NCBI RefSeq assembly: GCF_025345615.1
Contig: NZ_JAODWD010000003.1
Location: 186,001 to 250,000 of the forward strand
Length of the DNA: 64,000 bases
Direction: 5' to 3'
Source of the DNA: Mycobacterium deserti
Lineage (GTDB): Bacteria > Actinomycetota > Actinomycetes > Mycobacteriales > Mycobacteriaceae
Position 1 is the first letter of the stretch; each line of letters begins with the position of its first letter. A program made the position numbers and the translations under genes. The notes beneath the pieces are model-generated. The model was not told the DNA's origin, did no database searches, and was given only the letters and a program-made list of their open reading frames with translations. This document shows positions 9,707-19,331 of this stretch, piece by piece.

Positions 9707-10028
9707 GCAGACCGCGTGGTTGATCCTCGTCGCCGCCGGTCTGCTCGAAATCGTCTGGGCCACCGCACTCAAGCAGTCCGACGGTTTTTCGCGCTTATGG
9801 CCCAGCGTCGTCGGAATCGTCTGCGCCATCGTCAGTTTCGTGCTGCTGACGGTGGCGCTGCGGCAGCTACCCGCCGGGACTGGCTACGCGGTCTGGGTCG
9901 GCGTCGGAGCCGTTGGCGTCGCCATCGCGGGCATGATCCTGTTCGGGGAGGCGGTCACCGCGGCGCGGGTGCTGTTCCTGTCCACCATCGTCGTCGGCAT
10001 CGTGGGCCTGCGCCTCGTGGAGGGGTGA
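9699..10028 (+). CDS. Small multidrug resistance family transporter, SugE/Gdx type
   Basis: A 109-residue protein with four membrane helices, the size of SMR dimeric exporters. The key membrane glutamate is Glu17 in LLEIVWA, and the protein keeps LPAGTGYAVWVGVGAVG in helix 3. The WATALK-S-GFSRLWPS run after helix 1 matches the SugE/Gdx subgroup, whose studied members export guanidinium, rather than the EmrE subgroup. No guanidine riboswitch is seen upstream; the gene is instead coupled to an SDR under apparent TetR control. The ATG at 9699 lies inside the SDR end; a longer GTG frame adds three residues. Confidence 0.85.
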   Translation: MREQTAWLILVAAGLLEIVWATALKQSDGFSRLWPSVVGIVCAIVSFVLLTVALRQLPAGTGYAVWVGVGAVGVAIAGMILFGEAVTAARVLFLSTIVVGIVGLRLVEG

Positions 10029-10045
10029 GGCCGCGTCACAACGGA

Positions 10046-11167
10046 TTACGTGTTGTCTGCGTTGCTGCGCGGGAAGCCGCCGCCCTGCGGGAACAGCGGG
10101 AAGACGACGTCGTCGAGTCGCTCGGCGTCGCCCTCGGTCTTGTTGATCGTGGCGCCCCAGACGTTGCCGTCCGGCGACAGTTGCAGCGCCCAGGCGTGCC
10201 CGTGCTGGTCCTGCCGCAGCACCTCGGGGTCGCCGGTGACCGCGCCGGTGTCCGGGGCGAGGCGAACGGCCACCGTCTGTTTGGTGTTGACGAGATTCAC
10301 CAGCACAGTGCCGTCGAGCGCCGCGCAGCCCGCCACACCGGGGCGGTCCGGCCAACTCCACACGGTCGCGGTCTTGGAGTCCTTGGTGGTGCGCTGCAGG
10401 CGGTCACCGGTCGGGGTGCGATCGGTGATGTAGAGCGAGCCGTCCGAGGGATCGATGCACATCCCGCCGCCGGCGCCCATACCCGACATCGCAGTCGTCG
10501 TCGGAGCCGGGTTGACGGTCGTGGGTTGTTCGATGCGCAGCACCTTGCCCGCTAGTGATCCGGGGTTGGCGGCGTCGGCCGGATTGCCCGCGTCGCCGGT
10601 CTGCACGAGCAAGGTCGTCGGGCTGGTGAAGATCAGCGCGCCCGCGTTGCCGGTGCCCCCCTTGGGGATGCCGGTGAGAATCGGTTTGGGAATGTCGCCG
10701 TCGGCGATCCGGACGACCCGGTTGTCGGTCGGAGTGCTGACATAGGCGTACATCAGCCGATCCTGCGAATACGTCGGCGACAACACGATGTCCATCAGCC
10801 CGCCGTCGCCGGAGCCGTCCACCGGCAGCGTCAGCTTGATCTTGGGCTCGGCGCGGACCGACACCTCTTTCACGGCGCCGGTGGTGCGCTCGGCCACGAG
10901 CGCCGACTGGCTGTCGGGGAGCATGATCAAACCGCTGGTGCTCTCGAGGCAGCCCTGCATGACGCCGGGTGCCGGGCACTCTTTCGGGAAGGGCGTGGGC
11001 GGCAGCGGCGGCGGTGGTGGGGGCGTGGACGACGGCGGCGGCGCGAGTTCGGGCTCCGTGGTGAACGGCTGCGACTGGGTGTCGTCGAATCGCGCGCAGC
11101 CCGACCCGACGAGCAACGCCACGCACACCACGGCGAACACACCCCGCAACGGCCGGCGCAGTTCCAT
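10046..11167 (-). CDS. lppZ: Lipoprotein LppZ, beta-propeller sugar dehydrogenase-like
   Basis: A 373-residue exported protein: a positive N-terminus, a hydrophobic segment, and a lipid-acceptor-like Cys24 (GSGC, an imperfect lipobox). A long Pro/Ser/Thr linker follows, then a beta-propeller domain resembling soluble glucose/sorbosone dehydrogenases (GDGGLMDIVLSP, GDAGNPADAANPGSLAGKVL). Gene order beside the doxX/cfp6 pair matches lppZ of M. tuberculosis. ATG at 11167 is chosen over the ATG at 11188 because it starts the signal sequence and has TAACCT 7 bases upstream. Enzymatic activity is not demonstrated by the sequence; PQQ use is a family possibility. Confidence 0.88.
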   Translation of the reverse strand: MELRRPLRGVFAVVCVALLVGSGCARFDDTQSQPFTTEPELAPPPSSTPPPPPPLPPTPFPKECPAPGVMQGCLESTSGLIMLPDSQSALVAERTTGAVKEVSVRAEPKIKLTLPVDGSGDGGLMDIVLSPTYSQDRLMYAYVSTPTDNRVVRIADGDIPKPILTGIPKGGTGNAGALIFTSPTTLLVQTGDAGNPADAANPGSLAGKVLRIEQPTTVNPAPTTTAMSGMGAGGGMCIDPSDGSLYITDRTPTGDRLQRTTKDSKTATVWSWPDRPGVAGCAALDGTVLVNLVNTKQTVAVRLAPDTGAVTGDPEVLRQDQHGHAWALQLSPDGNVWGATINKTEGDAERLDDVVFPLFPQGGGFPRSNADNT

Positions 11168-11292
11168 GCGAGCCAGGTTACGGATCATTCCGCGGTGGGC
11201 GCACGCTCACCTGCTCCACCACCTGTCGGAACACGGCGAAATCGGGTGCCCAAAGCGCCGCGCCAATCCTCGATACACAGGTCACTAGCACT

Positions 11293-11298
11293 TACGCT
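11293..11298 (+). promoter_or_regulatory. -10 element for doxX (leaderless geometry)
   Basis: TACGCT ends 6 bases before the doxX GTG at 11305, with no ribosome site between. This spacing is the usual signature of a leaderless mycobacterial mRNA and supports the GTG start. Confidence 0.5.
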
Positions 11299-11304
11299 GG
11301 CAAT

Positions 11305-12132
11305 GTGACCAGTCATCCTCATGACCCACGCGCCTGGCAGCGGCCCGACGACGGGGCTGGCCGGCCCGCGTCGGCGAGCCTGGTCGATCCCGAGGACGAC
11401 CTTCCGTCCGCGAACTACGGCGGTGATTTCGAAACGACGGCGATCCCGTCCTACGACTCCACCGCAACGCCGCAGAGCGCGCAGGGGTTCGGTCTGCTCA
11501 ATGACCCCGAACCGCTGCCATATGTGCAGCCCAGCGGTCGTCACGCGATGACCAATTACCCGATTGAACCGACCGAGATCGAGCCCGAGGCGGCGGCCCG
11601 CGCCGACCGGCGGGGCACCCAGGACCTCGGTCTGCTGGTGCTGCGCCTGGCCATCGGTGCGATGCTCATCGCCCACGGTCTGCAGAAGGCGTTCGGTCTG
11701 TGGGGCGGTCCCGGCCTCAACGGCTTCGAGGAGTCGCTGACCGATATGGGCTTCCGGTACGCCGACATCCTGACCTATGTCGCGACGGGCGGCCAGATCG
11801 CAGCCGGCGTGCTGCTGGTGCTCGGATTGTTCACGCCGGTGGCTGCCGCGGGCGCGCTGGCGTACCTGGTGACCGGCGTGCTGGCCGAGGCGATGATGGC
11901 TCATGAGGAAGCCAGGCTGTCGGCGTTTCTCACCGATGGCCACGAGTACAAGGTGTTCCTGGTGTGCGCGGTGGCCGCGCTCGTCCTGACCGGCCCCGGC
12001 CGCTACGGCTTCGACGCAGGCCGAGGTTGGGCGCGGCGGCCGTTCGTGGGTTCGTTCGTCGCACTGCTGGTCGGGGTCGGCGCCGGCGTCGCGGTCTGGG
12101 TGCTCTTCAACGGCGGCAACCCGCTGGCCTAG
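11305..12132 (+). CDS. doxX: DoxX family membrane protein
   Basis: A 275-residue protein with a polar, disordered N-terminal 100 residues, then a DoxX-type domain of four to five helices (starting DLGLLVLRLAIGAMLIAHGLQK, ending in a final helix before the C-terminus). The M. tuberculosis homologue forms a membrane-associated oxidoreductase complex with SodA and a thiosulfate sulfurtransferase that counters oxidative and thiol stress. Those partners are not in this window. It converges on cfp6 with a 4-base overlap and diverges from lppZ, the conserved mycobacterial order. Confidence 0.88.
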   Translation: MTSHPHDPRAWQRPDDGAGRPASASLVDPEDDLPSANYGGDFETTAIPSYDSTATPQSAQGFGLLNDPEPLPYVQPSGRHAMTNYPIEPTEIEPEAAARADRRGTQDLGLLVLRLAIGAMLIAHGLQKAFGLWGGPGLNGFEESLTDMGFRYADILTYVATGGQIAAGVLLVLGLFTPVAAAGALAYLVTGVLAEAMMAHEEARLSAFLTDGHEYKVFLVCAVAALVLTGPGRYGFDAGRGWARRPFVGSFVALLVGVGAGVAVWVLFNGGNPLA

Positions 12133-12524
12133 CCGTACGGGTTGGGCACCCGGCCGCCGCTGGCCTCGGTCAGAAGCGGCAGCGTCGCAAACGTCACCGC
12201 CGGAAGTCGCAGTTCGTCCCCACCCTTGCGCTGGGCCCTCGCCCATGAGCCTTTGCTGAATCGCAGACCCTCGATGTCGCCCCAGGCGACGGTCTGCTGG
12301 CCCAACAGCGACCGCGCGGTCACGGTGTTCCGGTCGGCCACCGTCCGGTACCGGGCGACCGCCACCGAGAGCAGGACCGGAACGACGAGCAGCACCGCTG
12401 CCCATGACGGGCCCGCGAGCACCACGGCAAACAGACCCAGCGCGAAGAAACCGACCGCGAAATGCGCCATCGGCGAGATGCGGATCACGACGGGGGCCGG
12501 GACGGAGTCGGAAGGGGCGCTCAC
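12129..12524 (-). CDS. cfp6: Cfp6-like PH-domain membrane protein
   Basis: A 131-residue protein with two hydrophobic segments in the first 60 residues and a C-terminal bacterial PH-like domain (TVAWGDIEGLRFSKGSWARA). It matches the low-molecular-weight antigen 6 family found between doxX and ilvB in mycobacteria. Function is not known; the name reflects detection in culture filtrate. The ATG at 12524 lies just before the ilv regulatory region, so its promoter and that of ilvBNC are back to back. Confidence 0.8.
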   Translation of the reverse strand: MSAPSDSVPAPVVIRISPMAHFAVGFFALGLFAVVLAGPSWAAVLLVVPVLLSVAVARYRTVADRNTVTARSLLGQQTVAWGDIEGLRFSKGSWARAQRKGGDELRLPAVTFATLPLLTEASGGRVPNPYG

Positions 12525-12598
12525 GCCGCCATCCTCCCACCGATGACGGCCGACCGGAATTTGACCTGTGACCAGTGCGGAGGCTACCGTCGACGCTT

Positions 12599-12670
12599 AT
12601 GCAGAAGCTGGACTTGCTCGTAGTAATTGGGTTGCGCGTTGATGTCGCGCTAGCCCTGGTTCGGGCATAG
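12599..12670 (+). CDS. ilvBNC leader peptide (23 residues, branched-chain rich)
   Basis: This ORF runs from ATG 12599 to TAG 12668-12670. Twelve of its 23 residues are Leu (6), Val (5) or Ile (1), including the consecutive block LLVVI at residues 6-10 and VALALV near the end. It sits just before a pair of competing hairpins and a T-run ahead of ilvB. That composition and position are the marks of ribosome-mediated attenuation. Starvation for leucine, valine or isoleucine would stall the ribosome on these codons. Leader peptides of this kind control ilvBNC in Corynebacterium. The peptide itself likely has no function after synthesis. Confidence 0.85.
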   Translation: MQKLDLLVVIGLRVDVALALVRA

Positions 12671-12693
12671 CCTCCAGCATCAACGCGCAACCC
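12629..12693 (+). promoter_or_regulatory. Antiterminator hairpin of the ilvBNC attenuator
   Basis: A 16-base arm at 12629-12644, inside the leader ORF, is perfectly complementary to 12678-12693. The distal arm includes the CCC (12691-12693) that opens the terminator stem, so the two structures compete. A ribosome that finishes the leader (stop at 12668-12670) would cover part of the distal arm and break this hairpin. A ribosome stalled at the early Leu codons would leave it free. Confidence 0.8.
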
Positions 12694-12725
12694 TCGTCCA
12701 GCGGCCTCGCTGACGGGGGTTTTTT
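12691..12725 (+). terminator. Intrinsic attenuator terminator upstream of ilvB
   Basis: A GC-rich stem pairs CCCTCGTC-AGC (12691-12702) with GCTGACGGGGG (12709-12719) around a short loop. It is followed directly by six T residues (12720-12725), one of very few T-runs in the window. It lies about 58 bases before the ilvB start. Confidence 0.85.
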
Positions 12726-12782
12726 CTTGCCCGAACACCGATTTGAGATCCTGAACACGACCGAGGACAGATAGAGGACACC

Positions 12783-14651
12783 GTGAGCGCACCAACCACG
12801 CGACCGCTGGAGCAGGCGGCCGCGACCGTGCCCGATGACGGACAAGGCGCACGACAGACCACCAAGCCGATGCCCGCACAGCCCAAACGCACTGCGCCGC
12901 AACAGATGACCGGCGCGCAGGCGGTGATCCGGTCGCTAGAAGAGCTCGACGTCGACACGATCTTCGGGATACCGGGCGGTGCGGTGCTGCCGGTCTACGA
13001 CCCACTGTTCGACAGCCAGAAACTGCGCCACGTGCTGGTCCGCCACGAGCAGGGCGCAGGCCACGCCGCCAGCGGTTACGCCCACGCCACAGGCAGGGTC
13101 GGCGTCATGATGGCCACCTCCGGTCCAGGCGCCACCAACCTGGTCACACCGCTGGCCGACGCGCATATGGACTCGATCCCGGTGGTGGCGATCACCGGGC
13201 AGGTCGGCCGCGGCCTGATCGGCACCGATGCGTTCCAGGAAGCCGACATCTCCGGCATCACCATGCCGATCACCAAACACAACTTCCTGGTGCGCGACGG
13301 AAACGACATCGCGCGGGTGATGGCCGAGGCGTTCCACCTCGCGTCGTCCGGTCGACCGGGGCCGGTGCTGGTCGACATCCCCAAGGACATCCTGCAGGCG
13401 CAGTGCACGTTCAGTTGGCCGCCGCAGATCGACCTACCCGGCTATAAACCCAACACCAAGCCGCACAGCCGTCAGATCCGCGAGGCGGCCAAGCTGATCG
13501 CCGCGGCCCGCAAGCCGGTGCTCTACGTCGGCGGCGGCGTGATCCGTGGCGAGGCGACCGACGAACTGCTGACCCTGGCCGAGCAGACCGGTATCCCCGT
13601 CGTCACCACGCTGATGGCCCGCGGCGCGTTCCCCGACAGCCATCCGCAGAACATGGGCATGCCGGGTATGCACGGCACCGTGGCGGCGGTGGCCGCACTG
13701 CAGCGCAGCGATCTGCTGATCGCGCTGGGCACCCGGTTCGACGACCGGGTCACCGGCAAGCTGGACTCGTTTGCGCCGGACGCCAAGGTGATCCACGCCG
13801 ACATCGATCCGGCCGAGATCGGCAAGAACCGCAACGCCGACGTGCCGATCGTGGGTGACGTCAAGGCCGTGATCACCGATCTGATCGAGGCGTTGCGCCG
13901 CGACGGCACGATCGCATCGATCGCGATCGGCAACTGGATGGAGTACCTGCGCGGCGTGCAGGAAACGTATCCGCTGAGCTACGGGCCGCAGAGCGACGGC
14001 AGCCTGTCGCCCGAGTACGTCATCGAGACGCTGGGCAAGATGGCGGGTCCCGACGCGGTGTATGTCGCCGGCGTGGGCCAGCACCAGATGTGGGCGGCGC
14101 AGTTCATCTCCTACGAGAAGCCCAAGACCTGGCTGAACTCCGGTGGGCTGGGCACCATGGGGTACGCCGTTCCGGCGGCGATGGGCGCCAAGTTCGGCCG
14201 TCCTGAGGCCGAGGTGTGGGCCATCGACGGCGACGGGTGCTTCCAGATGACCAACCAGGAGCTGGCGACCTGCGCCGTGGAGGGCGCGCCGATCAAGGTC
14301 GCGCTGATCAACAACGGCAACCTCGGCATGGTGCGGCAATGGCAGACGCTGTTCTACGGGGAGCGGTACAGCCAAACCGATCTCGCGACGCACTCGCGCC
14401 GCATCCCGGACTTCGTCAAGCTGGCCGAAGCCCTGGGTTGTGTCGGATTGCGTTGTGAGCGTGCCGAAGACGTCGAGGCCGTCATCGCCCAGGCGCGCGA
14501 GATCAACGATCGCCCCGTGGTGATCGACTTCATCGTCGGTGCGGACGCCCAGGTGTGGCCGATGGTGGCCGCTGGCACCGGCAACGACGAAATCCAGGCC
14601 GCCCGCGGCATCCGCCCGCTGTTCGACGATCCGGAAGAGGGGCACGCCTGA
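12783..14651 (+). CDS. ilvB: Acetolactate synthase large (catalytic) subunit
   Basis: IlvB joins two pyruvates, or pyruvate and 2-oxobutyrate, in the first common step of valine, leucine and isoleucine synthesis, using thiamine diphosphate, FAD and Mg. The 622-residue protein has a non-conserved N-terminus of about 40 residues and the catalytic Glu in [10 protein letters not shown]. It then carries the central FAD-binding domain and the GDG-to-NN cofactor motif ([12 protein letters not shown] through ALINNGN). GTG at 12783 follows a GAGGACACC stretch. It is the first structural gene after the attenuator and its stop shares one base with the ilvN start (TGATG). Confidence 0.97.
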   Translation: MSAPTTRPLEQAAATVPDDGQGARQTTKPMPAQPKRTAPQQMTGAQAVIRSLEELDVDTIFGIPGGAVLPVYDPLFDSQKLRHVLVRHEQGAGHAASGYAHATGRVGVMMATSGPGATNLVTPLADAHMDSIPVVAITGQVGRGLIGTDAFQEADISGITMPITKHNFLVRDGNDIARVMAEAFHLASSGRPGPVLVDIPKDILQAQCTFSWPPQIDLPGYKPNTKPHSRQIREAAKLIAAARKPVLYVGGGVIRGEATDELLTLAEQTGIPVVTTLMARGAFPDSHPQNMGMPGMHGTVAAVAALQRSDLLIALGTRFDDRVTGKLDSFAPDAKVIHADIDPAEIGKNRNADVPIVGDVKAVITDLIEALRRDGTIASIAIGNWMEYLRGVQETYPLSYGPQSDGSLSPEYVIETLGKMAGPDAVYVAGVGQHQMWAAQFISYEKPKTWLNSGGLGTMGYAVPAAMGAKFGRPEAEVWAIDGDGCFQMTNQELATCAVEGAPIKVALINNGNLGMVRQWQTLFYGERYSQTDLATHSRRIPDFVKLAEALGCVGLRCERAEDVEAVIAQAREINDRPVVIDFIVGADAQVWPMVAAGTGNDEIQAARGIRPLFDDPEEGHA

Positions 14652-15157
14652 TGCCGACCAGCACGCACACGCTGTCGGTGCTCGTCGAGGACAAGCCGGG
14701 TGTCCTGGCCCGTGTCGCATCGTTGTTCTCGCGGCGCGGCTTCAACATCCAGTCGCTGGCGGTCGGCGCGACCGAGCAGAAGAACATGTCGCGAATGACC
14801 ATCGTCGTCAGCGTCGAGGACGCGCCGCTGGAGCAGATCACCAAACAGCTCAACAAGCTGGTCAATGTGATCAAGATCGTCGAGCAGGACGAGGACAACT
14901 CGGTCGCGCGCGAGTTGGCGCTGATCAAGGTGCGCACCGATGCAACCACCCGCGGCCAGGTCATCGAGGCGGTGAACCTGTTCCGCGCCAAGGTGGTGGA
15001 CGTGTCGACGGAGTCCCTGACCATCGAGGCCACCGGCACGCAGGGCAAGATCGAGGCGCTGCTGCGCGTGCTCGAGCCCTACGGAATCAGGGAACTCGTG
15101 CAGTCCGGAGTGGTGTCGCTGTCGCGCGGTCCGCGTGGCATCGGCACGGTCAAATAG
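14651..15157 (+). CDS. ilvN: Acetolactate synthase small (regulatory) subunit
   Basis: IlvN binds valine and activates and feedback-regulates IlvB. The 168-residue protein has an N-terminal ACT domain (HTLSVLVEDKPGVLARVASL, FNIQSLAVG) and a C-terminal ACT-like domain ending GPRGIGTVK, the usual length and layout. ATG at 14651 overlaps the ilvB stop by one base, so the subunits are made in step. The longer upstream frame is only read-through of ilvB. Confidence 0.97.
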   Translation: MPTSTHTLSVLVEDKPGVLARVASLFSRRGFNIQSLAVGATEQKNMSRMTIVVSVEDAPLEQITKQLNKLVNVIKIVEQDEDNSVARELALIKVRTDATTRGQVIEAVNLFRAKVVDVSTESLTIEATGTQGKIEALLRVLEPYGIRELVQSGVVSLSRGPRGIGTVK

Positions 15158-16203
<1,046 letters not shown>

Positions 16204-16204
<1 letters not shown>

Positions 16205-16256
16205 CGATTTCGGCGCGCTGACAGTCGCTCAGCGAACGTTGGCGCGCCGAAATCGC
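16204..16256. repeat. Perfect inverted repeat at the ilvC 3' end
   Basis: Fifteen bases at 16204-16218 (GCGATTTCGGCGCGC) are perfectly repeated in reverse at 16242-16256, with a 23-base loop. It lies between the convergent ilvC and FAD oxidoreductase genes and could end both transcripts, but it has no T-run. Its ATTTCGGCG core is shared with the hairpin at 56856-56918. Confidence 0.85.
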
Positions 16257-16259
16257 ACG

Positions 16260-17690
16260 CTACGGCGAGAGCGTCGGCATCTTCTTGATGCCGAATTCGC
16301 GACGCAACACCGAACGGGCGGCGTAGTAACCGGACATTCCGTGTACTCCGCCGCCCGGCGGCGTCGCCGACGAGCACAGGTACACCTTTGGGATCGGCGT
16401 ACTCCACGGGTCGAGGCGCGGCGTCGGACCGGCCAGGGCATGCATCAGCGTGTTACCGCCGACGCCGATGTCGCCGCCGACCAGGTTGGCGTTGTGGTCG
16501 GCGAGTCGCGCGGCGGGCACCGACCGCGCCGCGACCACGATGTCGCGGAATCCGGGTGCGAAGCGCTCGAATATCGCTGTGATTCTCTCGGTCTGGTCGA
16601 CCGTCGAGCCCGACGGCACATGGGCATACGTCCACAGCGGGCGGCGACCCTGCGCGTCGACGCGGCCCGGGTCGGCCAGGTGGGGGAGAGCGGCCAGCAC
16701 CATCGGCCAGTCCGGATGTCTGCCTGCGGCCGCCTCACGTTCGGCGTGCGCCATATGTTCGCGGGTGCCGCCCATGTGCAGCGTCGGTGCGGCGCCCAAC
16801 CGCGAATCGGTCCACGGGATCTCGTCGGACAACACGAAATCGACCTTCGCCACACCGGGGCCGAAGCGGTAGCGTCGCAACGCTTTTGCGTATCGCTGAG
16901 GCACCGCGTCTTGGTAGATGGACAGTAGCGAGGTGGGCGCGGTGTCGAAAAGCGCGACGCCGCTGGTCGGGTCGGTGACCTCCTCGCCCGATGTGATGAC
17001 GCCGCCGTGTGCGCGCAGGTCGTCGATCAGCGCGTCGGAGATGGCCTGGCTGCCGCCGACGGGAATGGGCCAGCCGACCGTGTGGGCCAGTGTGGCCAGC
17101 ATCGTTCCGCCGCCGGCCGACACCAACGAGGGCATCTGCGAAATCACATGGGCGGCAACGCCGGTGAACAACGCACGCGCGTCAGCGCCCTTCAGCGCTC
17201 GCCACGCCGGGGTGCCTTGCTCGAGCAGTCGTAATCCGACCTGGACCGCGGCGACAGGATCCGTGGGCACCGAGCGCTTGTCTCCGAGAAGGATCTCCAA
17301 AACGGAGTCGTCGCGTTCGAGCAGCGGGCCGAAGAACCGTCGCCACGAATCGCCCTCGGTCAGTTCGGCGCAGGTGCGCTCGAGGTCGTGGTAACCGATC
17401 GCGGCGGGTCCCGCGGGCATGGGGTTGCCATAGGACACCTCGGGCACCGTCAGCGTGACGCCGCGCGCGGGCAGGTCGAACTCGGTCAGGAACGGCGAGG
17501 CCAACGCCAGCGGGTGCACCGCGGAGCAGACGTCGTGCGACACCCCGTCGAATTCAGGGTCCGGCAGCGTTCGCGCGCCACCACCGAGCGTCGGTTGCGC
17601 CTCCACGACATGCACGGAAAGTCCGGCTCGTGCGCAGATGACCGCGGCCGCCAATCCGTTGGGTCCGCTGCCGACGACAGTGACGTCCAC
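16260..17690 (-). CDS. FAD-dependent oxidoreductase, phytoene-desaturase-like
   Basis: The product opens with a dinucleotide-binding motif (VTVVGSGPNGLAAAVICARAG) and has a second FAD motif near the C-terminus (PGGGVHGMSGYYAA). This is the pattern of the crtI/amine-oxidase-like flavoproteins. The same gene lies divergent from serA in M. tuberculosis. Substrate unknown. The start is uncertain: GTG at 17690 has GGGAGA about 9 bases upstream and begins at the first strand; GTG at 17714 and ATG at 17732 would add 8 or 14 residues. It converges on ilvC across a hairpin. Confidence 0.8.
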   Translation of the reverse strand: MDVTVVGSGPNGLAAAVICARAGLSVHVVEAQPTLGGGARTLPDPEFDGVSHDVCSAVHPLALASPFLTEFDLPARGVTLTVPEVSYGNPMPAGPAAIGYHDLERTCAELTEGDSWRRFFGPLLERDDSVLEILLGDKRSVPTDPVAAVQVGLRLLEQGTPAWRALKGADARALFTGVAAHVISQMPSLVSAGGGTMLATLAHTVGWPIPVGGSQAISDALIDDLRAHGGVITSGEEVTDPTSGVALFDTAPTSLLSIYQDAVPQRYAKALRRYRFGPGVAKVDFVLSDEIPWTDSRLGAAPTLHMGGTREHMAHAEREAAAGRHPDWPMVLAALPHLADPGRVDAQGRRPLWTYAHVPSGSTVDQTERITAIFERFAPGFRDIVVAARSVPAARLADHNANLVGGDIGVGGNTLMHALAGPTPRLDPWSTPIPKVYLCSSATPPGGGVHGMSGYYAARSVLRREFGIKKMPTLSP

Positions 17691-17732
17691 GCTCGCGTTT
17701 CTCCCGCCCACCACCCCGTCATTACAGCCCAT

Positions 17733-17738
17733 TAGGCT
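17733..17738 (+). promoter_or_regulatory. -10 element for serA (leaderless geometry)
   Basis: TAGGCT ends 6 bases before the serA GTG at 17745, with no ribosome site possible between. The element abuts the furthest upstream start of the divergent flavoprotein gene, so the two promoters overlap. Confidence 0.55.
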
Positions 17739-17744
17739 GACCGC

Positions 17745-19331
17745 GTGAATCTGCCCGTTGTATTGATCGCCGACAAACTGGCTGAATCGACCGTCGCCGC
17801 ACTCGGCGACCAGGTAGAGGTCCGCTGGGTCGATGGCCCCGACCGCGAAAAGCTGCTGGCTGCGGTGCCCGAGGCCGACGCGCTGCTGGTTCGCTCCGCG
17901 ACCACGGTCGACGCCGAGGTGCTCACCGCCGGAACCAAGCTGAAGATCGTCGCCCGCGCCGGTGTGGGTCTCGACAACGTCGATGTCGACGCCGCCACGG
18001 CGCGCGGGGTGCTGGTGGTCAACGCGCCCACGTCGAACATCCACAGCGCCGCCGAGCATGCGTTGGCGCTGCTGCTGGCCGCCGCGCGCGAGATCCCGGC
18101 GGCCGACGCGTCGCTGCGCGAGCGCACCTGGAAGCGGTCGTCGTTCTCCGGCACCGAGATCTTCGGCAAGACCGTCGGGGTCGTCGGTCTGGGCCGCATC
18201 GGCCAACTGGTCGCCGCCCGGATCGCCGCCTTCGGCACTCACGTCGTGGCCTATGACCCGTATGTGTCGGCCGCGCGCGCCGCGCAACTCGGTATCGAGC
18301 TGTTGACGCTCGACGAGCTGCTCGGGCGTGCCGACTTCATCTCGGTACACCTGCCGAAGACCCCAGAGACGGCAGGCTTGATCGGCAAGGAGGCGTTGGC
18401 GAAGACGAAGCCGGGCGTGATCATCGTCAACGCCGCGCGCGGCGGACTCATCGACGAGGACGCGCTGGCCGAGGCCGTGCGCTCCGGACACGTGCGGGCC
18501 GCAGGCATCGACGTCTTCGGCAAAGAACCCACCACCGAGAGCCCGCTGTTCGATCTGCCGCAGGTGGTCGTCACGCCGCATCTGGGTGCGTCGACGGCCG
18601 AGGCACAGGACCGCGCGGGCACCGACGTCGCCGCGAGCGTCAAGCTCGCGCTGGCAGGCGAATTCGTGCCGGACGCGGTCAACGTGGGCGGCGGCGTGGT
18701 CGGCGAAGAAGTCGCGCCGTGGCTGGATCTGGTCCGCAAGCTCGGACTACTGGTCGGCGCGCTGTGCAGCGAGCTGCCGGTTTCGCTGTCGGTTCAGGTC
18801 CGCGGCGAGTTGGCTGCCGAAGACGTAGAGGTGCTTCGGCTTTCGGCGCTGCGCGGGTTGTTCAGTGCGGTCATCGAGGACCCTGTCACGTTCGTCAACG
18901 CTCCGGCACTTGCTGCGGAGCGCGGCGTCGAGGCCGACATCAGCACCGCGACCGAGAGCCCGAACCACCGCAGCGTCGTCGACGTCCGGGCCGTGTACGC
19001 CGACGGGACGACCCTCAACGTGGCCGGCACCCTTTCGGGCCCTCAGCTGGTCGAGAAGATCGTCCAGATCAACAGCCGCAACTTCGATTTGCGCGCCGAG
19101 GGCGTCTATCTGATCGCCAGCTACATCGACCAGCCGGGCACGCTGGGCAAGATCGGCACGCTGCTCGGCGGCGCGAACATCAACATCCACGCCGCTCAGC
19201 TCAGCGAGGACGCCGAAGGTCCCGGCGCGACGATCCTGCTGCGCATCGACCGCGACGTGCCGCCCGAGGTGCGGGCCGCGATCGCCGAGGCGGTCGACGC
19301 GACACTGCTGGAAGTGGTGGATCTGGCATGA
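17745..19331 (+). CDS. serA: D-3-phosphoglycerate dehydrogenase
   Basis: SerA oxidises 3-phosphoglycerate with NAD in the first step of serine synthesis. The 528-residue protein has the long actinobacterial form. It has a substrate domain, a nucleotide domain ([21 protein letters not shown], catalytic [22 protein letters not shown]), an intervening ASB domain after residue 310, and a C-terminal ACT domain ([20 protein letters not shown]). The last two carry serine feedback and substrate regulation in the M. tuberculosis enzyme. The GTG start fits a leaderless -10. The stop overlaps leuB by 4 bases (ATGA). Confidence 0.97.
   Translation: MNLPVVLIADKLAESTVAALGDQVEVRWVDGPDREKLLAAVPEADALLVRSATTVDAEVLTAGTKLKIVARAGVGLDNVDVDAATARGVLVVNAPTSNIHSAAEHALALLLAAAREIPAADASLRERTWKRSSFSGTEIFGKTVGVVGLGRIGQLVAARIAAFGTHVVAYDPYVSAARAAQLGIELLTLDELLGRADFISVHLPKTPETAGLIGKEALAKTKPGVIIVNAARGGLIDEDALAEAVRSGHVRAAGIDVFGKEPTTESPLFDLPQVVVTPHLGASTAEAQDRAGTDVAASVKLALAGEFVPDAVNVGGGVVGEEVAPWLDLVRKLGLLVGALCSELPVSLSVQVRGELAAEDVEVLRLSALRGLFSAVIEDPVTFVNAPALAAERGVEADISTATESPNHRSVVDVRAVYADGTTLNVAGTLSGPQLVEKIVQINSRNFDLRAEGVYLIASYIDQPGTLGKIGTLLGGANINIHAAQLSEDAEGPGATILLRIDRDVPPEVRAAIAEAVDATLLEVVDLA

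Noticed and set aside
12691..12725. Terminator of cfp6 or doxX
   Set aside because: It is oriented with its T-run toward ilvB and follows the leader ORF, so it belongs to the ilv attenuator.
11185..13005. 606-codon open frame on the minus strand across doxX, cfp6 and the ilv leader
   Set aside because: It lies antisense to well-supported genes and the attenuator, has arginine/proline-rich random composition and no domain. Long antisense frames are expected at this GC content.
17733..18581. Extension of the flavoprotein gene to a 773-residue protein
   Set aside because: The extra 280 residues are antisense to serA; the FAD motif begins at about 17690.
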